A stretch of DNA of 64,000 nucleotides, from the NCBI RefSeq assembly GCF_000378145.1, contig NZ_KB899277.1:558001-622000 (forward strand), read 5' to 3'. The position numbers and the translations under genes are program-made. Shown one piece after another: positions 60,409-64,000 of the stretch. The stretch comes from Saccharibacillus kuerlensis DSM 22868. GTDB lineage: Bacteria > Bacillota > Bacilli > Paenibacillales > Paenibacillaceae. The stretch's first letter is position 1; each line of letters starts with the position of its first letter. The notes below the pieces were generated by a model. It did not search any database. It was not told the origin of the DNA and worked only from the letters and a program-made list of their open reading frames with translations.

Positions 60409-61248
60409 TCATCCTTTCACTCCGCCGAGTGCAATGCCTTCCACGACACTTTTCTGCCCGATGATAAAAACAATAAGCAGAGGCAAAATTGCGGAAACGG
60501 CTGCAGCCATGATCAACGAGTAGAACTGCCCGCTCATCGACGTGAACTTCTGCATAGCAAGCTGAATAGTGAACAGATTATCTGATCGAAGGAAAATAAG
60601 CGGCCCCTGATAATCATTCCATGTCCAGATGAAGCGCAAAATGGCGTAAGTCGCGATCGCCGGGCGTACAAGAGGCATGGCAATACTCCAGAAGATACGT
60701 CCATGACCTGCTCCATCAATCTTCGCCGATTCAATAAATTCCTGATGGACACCCATGAAAAACTGCCGCAGCATAAAGGTACCGAGTACACTGAAACTTC
60801 CGATAATAACAAGCCCCAAGTGACTGTCGAACAGTCCGATATAGCGGTATAAAATAAATTGTGGGACGAGTACAGCCTGCGACGGAATCATATACGTGGT
60901 CAGAATAATCAGAAACAGCCATTTGCTGCCCTTAAAATGAATTTTGGAAAAGCCGTAAGCGGCCATAGCCGATACCGTACACGATATGACGGTTGTCAGC
61001 ACGCTTACCTTAATCGAATTCCAGTAATACAAAATGAACGGATAATCGCCGAACCAGACCTGCCGATAATTCTCTGCCGCGTTCCAACTGGTTGGTATCC
61101 ACCGGATCGGATAAGTAAACACTTCATTTTCCGTCTTGAACGACGTGACCAACATCCAGATAAACGGCAGTAGAAACAGAACACTGGCTGCGAACATGAG
61201 AATGGTCACTAGTGCTTTGCGCCAATCCAGTGCACGAAAATCATGCAT
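60409..61248 (-). CDS. Sugar ABC transporter permease (MalG type)
   Basis: This 279-residue carbohydrate ABC permease has six membrane segments. The EAA loop is EFIESAKIDGAGHGRIFWSI, the site of contact with the ATPase. Its start, MHDFRALDWRKALVTI, and PTSWNAAENYRQVW are typical of the MalG/YurM group. AGGAGGG precedes the ATG. It follows the MalF-type gene with a 21-base gap. Confidence 0.93.
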   Translation of the reverse strand: MHDFRALDWRKALVTILMFAASVLFLLPFIWMLVTSFKTENEVFTYPIRWIPTSWNAAENYRQVWFGDYPFILYYWNSIKVSVLTTVISCTVSAMAAYGFSKIHFKGSKWLFLIILTTYMIPSQAVLVPQFILYRYIGLFDSHLGLVIIGSFSVLGTFMLRQFFMGVHQEFIESAKIDGAGHGRIFWSIAMPLVRPAIATYAILRFIWTWNDYQGPLIFLRSDNLFTIQLAMQKFTSMSGQFYSLIMAAAVSAILPLLIVFIIGQKSVVEGIALGGVKG

Positions 61249-61269
61249 GGTAGCCCTCCTTTCTTCCGT

Positions 61270-62205
61270 TTAGTAATTGACCCATTTCTTCTGTGCAACC
61301 CATTGTCCGAGCGTAATCAGCAGTACCAGCACCAGCAGTACCGAAGCGATTGAAGAGGCATAACCGATGTTCAGATTCTGGAAGGCTGTGTCGTACAGAT
61401 ACCAGACGAGCATTGTTGTAGAGCCAATCGGTCCGCCCTGCGTCAGAACCGCAATGATATCGAACACTTTGAAGGTAGAGATAATACCAGTAACGAGGAG
61501 GAAAAAGGATGTCGGCGACAGCAGGGGGACCGTAATACGAGCGAATTTGATCCAGTTGTTTGCTCCGTCGATCTCGGCCGCTTCGTACAAATCTTTTGGA
61601 ATAGACTGCAGCGCCGCCATATACACGATCATATTGAAACCGATCGATACCCAGACGGTGATCATCATGATCGAAATTAGCGCAAAATTCGGATCAGCAA
61701 TCCATTTTGGAGGATCCGTAATCCCAAATGCTTTGAGAAATTCGTTAATTGGTCCGTAGGAAGGCTCAAACAGCACCTGCCAGACAACCGCTACCGCCAC
61801 GATACTGGAAATGTAGGGCATGAAGTAAGCGACTTTGAAAAATCCTTTGAAATAAACGAAGCGATCAATGATTACAGCAAGTACCATCGAAACGAGCATA
61901 TAGATCGGTACGACAAGCAGGAAGATCATGTTGTTGCGAAGCGACTTGATAAACATATCGTCCTTTAGCAGCTCCTGGTAATTACCGACACTTGTCCATT
62001 CGATCCCTTGAATACCTGCGACAAAGTTCCATTTGGTAAAGCTGAGAAAAACGGTAGCCAAAATCGGCAGCAGTACAAGAATCGTTACACCGAGAAACAT
62101 CGGCCCTACAAACAACAATCCCGCGATCGTCTCCCCTCGCTGCAGCGAAACTTTTCGCTTGCTTTTCGCCTCTGCTTTCTTGACCGTAACGGGAGCGGTA
62201 CTCAT
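61270..62205 (-). CDS. Sugar ABC transporter permease (MalF type)
   Basis: This 311-residue permease has six membrane segments after a basic N-terminus (TVKKAEAKSKRK). The EAA loop is DLYEAAEIDGANNWIKFARI. It is the first gene of the importer operon. The ATG at 62205 has AAAGGGG eight bases upstream; a GTG three codons earlier overlaps that site. It forms the channel with the MalG-type partner. Confidence 0.93.
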   Translation of the reverse strand: MSTAPVTVKKAEAKSKRKVSLQRGETIAGLLFVGPMFLGVTILVLLPILATVFLSFTKWNFVAGIQGIEWTSVGNYQELLKDDMFIKSLRNNMIFLLVVPIYMLVSMVLAVIIDRFVYFKGFFKVAYFMPYISSIVAVAVVWQVLFEPSYGPINEFLKAFGITDPPKWIADPNFALISIMMITVWVSIGFNMIVYMAALQSIPKDLYEAAEIDGANNWIKFARITVPLLSPTSFFLLVTGIISTFKVFDIIAVLTQGGPIGSTTMLVWYLYDTAFQNLNIGYASSIASVLLVLVLLITLGQWVAQKKWVNY

Positions 62206-62239
62206 AACGTTCACCCCTTTAATCTAATGGAATGACCCC

Positions 62240-62268
62240 ATTATAAAGAAGACGCTTCCAGTTCTGAT
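62240..62268 (-). promoter_or_regulatory. Candidate promoter of the sugar importer operon
   Basis: A perfect TATAAT on the minus strand (complement of 62240-62245) has only a poor -35 (ATCAGA at 17 bases). A strong -10 with a weak -35 suits an activator-dependent promoter such as one driven by the YesN-type regulator. Confidence 0.45.
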
Positions 62269-62322
62269 GCCGCGATCTTGACCCATCATCGCGTTTTCTT
62301 GACCTTTCCTTCTTTTTCCATA

Positions 62323-62347
62323 CAAAAAAAACCGCCCTAAGGCGGTC
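62323..62347 (-). terminator. Terminator downstream of the sulfate-binding protein gene
   Basis: A minus-strand stem GGACCGCC/GGCGGT with a TTAG loop is followed by eight Ts. It lies about 255 bases after the stop codon. Confidence 0.8.
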
Positions 62348-62468
62348 CCAAGTCAACTTTTTCACTTTTCATTCGGCGATGCGGCACGCGAGCCCTGCCC
62401 TTCCCAGGCGGAGCAGCCGAAGCGGAGCCTGCTCTCCCTCCCCCGTCCCGCGGGGGTCCGCCGGGCGA

Positions 62469-62602
62469 GCTGATTTCGAATTGGAGCGACTTTTGGCTTT
62501 CCTCCCCCTCCTCTGAATCTTTTACCTAATCAAGGGGGAGGAAAACAAGCCGGAGCGACAATCGAAATCAGCGAGCCCCCACAATCGAAATCAGCGAGCC
62601 CC
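62469..62602. repeat. Nested palindrome and direct repeat after the sulfate-binding protein gene
   Basis: GCTGATTTCGA (62470-62480) pairs with TCGAAATCAGC (62562-62572), and inside them GGCTTTCCTCCCCCT pairs imperfectly with AGGGGGAGGAAAACAAGCC. A 22-base direct repeat, ACAATCGAAATCAGCGAGCC(CC), occurs at 62558 and again at 62581, the second copy touching the CDS end. Confidence 0.65.
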
Positions 62603-63682
62603 TCAGATCCCCGCCAACACCTCATACCATATTCCGCGCTTCGCATACAAAGTCTCTCTCACTTCGCTCCAACCGCCCAAATACTCGATATCAAACAGCC
62701 CCGGCGGCTCCGGATAGTTCGCTTCGAACTTCGCATATACTGCCGGATCTACCGGCCGGAATCCGTCTTCCGCAAAAATTTGCTGGGCTTCTGCCGACCA
62801 GAGGAAGTCCAAGAACGCTTCGGCAACTTCGCGCGTACCGCGTTTATCGACATTCTCATCAACAACGGCGGCAGGGTTCTCGATGAGAATCGTATCGTCA
62901 GGAATGACTACCTCGTACTTGGCCCCTTGATTGTTACGGGCAATCAGCTCATTCTCGTACGTTACGAGTGCGTCGCCGACGCCGTATTCGAAAGCCGCCA
63001 TCGAAGCGCGGCCGCTCTTGTCGAGCGACTCAATATTCGCGTGGACGGATTCGAGAAAGGCTTTGGCGTAAGCAGAATCTTTCGCTCCGGTTGCCCGCTC
63101 GGATTCTTTCAATCCGGCGCCGTAGACCGCATTGATATCCCATTGGGCACCGCCCGACGTTTTCGGATTCGGATAGAGCACTTTAACGTCAGGCTTCGCC
63201 AAGTCGGCAAAACTTCCAATATTCAGCGGATTGCCTTCCCGGGTACCGATCGCTACTACCGACCGGGTGATCATACCGCCTTCCGGCTTCTCTTTCCAAT
63301 TCTTGTCTACGAGACCCGCTTTCGTCAGCTTATCGATATCGCCTTCCAGCGACAGCAGCGTCACGTCGGCTTCGAAGCCGCCTACGATCGCGCGTGCCTG
63401 CGTACCGGACGCTTCATAAGATTCCTGGACCAAAACTGTCTGTCCGGTCTCTTCTTTCCACTTTTGCTGAAACAGCGGAATGATATCCTGCACCGAGTCT
63501 TTGACGACGCTGTATGCACCGATCACCAGTGTCACATCCCCCTGTTGGGACGCTCCACCGCTGCCTTCGGCTGAACGCTGCCCACCGCATCCGGCAAGCA
63601 TCGAGCCGAACAGTACGACTGCCGCCAGCAGTCCGGATACACGCTTAACTTGTCCGGCGCTGTTTCTTTTCTTGTATCCCAT
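62603..63682 (-). CDS. Sulfate/thiosulfate binding lipoprotein (Sbp/CysP type)
   Basis: This protein of about 359 residues is a sulfate-family solute-binding lipoprotein with lipobox LAGC (Cys about 34). The fold shows the family's anion-binding segments: SYEASGTQARAIVGGFEADV, NPKTSGGAQW and YGVGDALVTYENE. GFRPVDPAV near the end is also typical. The ATG at 63682 is chosen because AAAGGTG lies just upstream; an earlier GTG in frame lacks a site. The gene directly follows a CysA-like ATPase on the same strand. Sulfate versus thiosulfate cannot be decided. Confidence 0.9.
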   Translation of the reverse strand: MGYKKRNSAGQVKRVSGLLAAVVLFGSMLAGCGGQRSAEGSGGASQQGDVTLVIGAYSVVKDSVQDIIPLFQQKWKEETGQTVLVQESYEASGTQARAIVGGFEADVTLLSLEGDIDKLTKAGLVDKNWKEKPEGGMITRSVVAIGTREGNPLNIGSFADLAKPDVKVLYPNPKTSGGAQWDINAVYGAGLKESERATGAKDSAYAKAFLESVHANIESLDKSGRASMAAFEYGVGDALVTYENELIARNNQGAKYEVVIPDDTILIENPAAVVDENVDKRGTREVAEAFLDFLWSAEAQQIFAEDGFRPVDPAVYAKFEANYPEPPGLFDIEYLGGWSEVRETLYAKRGIWYEVLAGI

Positions 63683-63755
63683 CGGTCTCACACCTTTGCT
63701 TGAAGTGTTCCCCACGCTTCAGTCAATATTTACGCGATCGCAGAGCTGCGCGGCA

Positions 63756-64000
63756 TCAGATCATGACTGACATCGGGTCGGCTTTGAACCGGTTCTCGGC
63801 AATCCAGCTGCGTTCGTTATTGTAGAGATAAGCGCGATGCACTAATACCCGCACAGAATCTCCGACCTGCAAAGCATCTTTCTCCAGCGAACGGTACGTG
63901 ATCAGGCTCTGGTCGCCGACCTCCACTTCGACGAGCCACTGGCTGCCGCGGAAATGCAGATGCCGTACGACGCCTTCTTCTGTCGCCGACAGCAGCGTGA
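63756..64000 (-). CDS. Sulfate-type ABC transporter ATP-binding protein (C-terminus only)
   Basis: The last 80 codons of a gene that continues past the right edge. The segment is a TOBE-like regulatory domain: VRHLHFRGSQWLVEVEVGD, LITYRSLEKDALQVGDSV and VRVLVHRAYLYNN. These fit the C-terminus of CysA-type sulfate ATPases. The catalytic ABC domain is outside the window, so the call relies on this domain and on the adjacent sulfate-binding protein gene. Confidence 0.65.
   Translation of the reverse strand, partial: TLLSATEEGVVRHLHFRGSQWLVEVEVGDQSLITYRSLEKDALQVGDSVRVLVHRAYLYNNERSWIAENRFKADPMSVMI

Overview
The window comes from a Gram-positive, low-to-mid GC endospore-former-type genome, most likely Paenibacillaceae (Paenibacillus, Saccharibacillus or a close relative). 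The basis is strong AGGAGG ribosome binding sites with TTG/GTG starts, lipobox lipoproteins, a T-box leader, an infC-rpmI-rplT operon with an AUU start on infC, a YesM/YesN-controlled sugar transporter, and a set of Bacillus-type genes (nupNOPQ, ytqAB/mnmLM, tcyP, opuD-like, lplJ). It reads as chromosomal housekeeping and nutrient-uptake DNA. No prophage, CRISPR array, rRNA or tRNA gene was found.

Layout. 1-0.6 kb: start of a probable ilvB behind a T-box leader (minus). 0.8-5.7 kb: nupNOPQ nucleoside importer (minus). 6.1-7.5 kb: infC-rpmI-rplT with an L20-type attenuator leader. 7.5-11.3 kb: envelope genes (processive GT2 glycosyltransferase, PAP2 phosphatase, glycolipid synthase). 11.4-20 kb: RNA and DNA maintenance (trmB, mnmL/mnmM pair, recQ, a pseudouridine-synthase-like protein) plus a lipase and an AhpD-like protein. 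20-28.5 kb: two unknown genes, a cyclodeaminase, YetF, an oxidoreductase, a BCCT transporter and an isolated MurE paralogue. 28.6-36.4 kb: Fur-controlled siderophore binding protein, HAD phosphatase, 2',3'-cyclic nucleotidase and a phnDCEE phosphonate-type importer with a candidate PhoP box. 36.5-39.9 kb: an RtcB RNA ligase/AAA+ ATPase operon and a small transcription unit. 39.9-45.7 kb: Xaa-Pro peptidase, YhhQ-family transporter, TcyP and a chemoreceptor. 45.7-46.4 kb: gene-free and rich in repeats. 46.5-50.2 kb: btuFCD under a cobalamin riboswitch. 50.3-55 kb: small hydrophilic proteins, lplJ, a Cof-type phosphatase, a MITE-like insertion and a PhnP-like hydrolase. 55.1-62.2 kb: sugar ABC importer with its YesMN two-component system. 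62.6-64 kb: sulfate-type binding protein and the end of a CysA-like ATPase.

The main theme is scavenging: nucleosides, iron-siderophore, phosphonate and nucleotide phosphate, cystine, B12, lipoate, oligosaccharide and sulfate uptake, each with its own visible control element where one could be recognised. The observations most worth following are the rtcB-AAA operon, a pseudouridine-synthase-like protein whose catalytic motif is changed, a MurE paralogue lacking the DNPR motif, a four-copy 50/60/50-bp-spaced palindrome array, a MITE-like element flanked by duplicated terminator palindromes, and a BtuD ATPase with an N-terminal array of 14-residue repeats.
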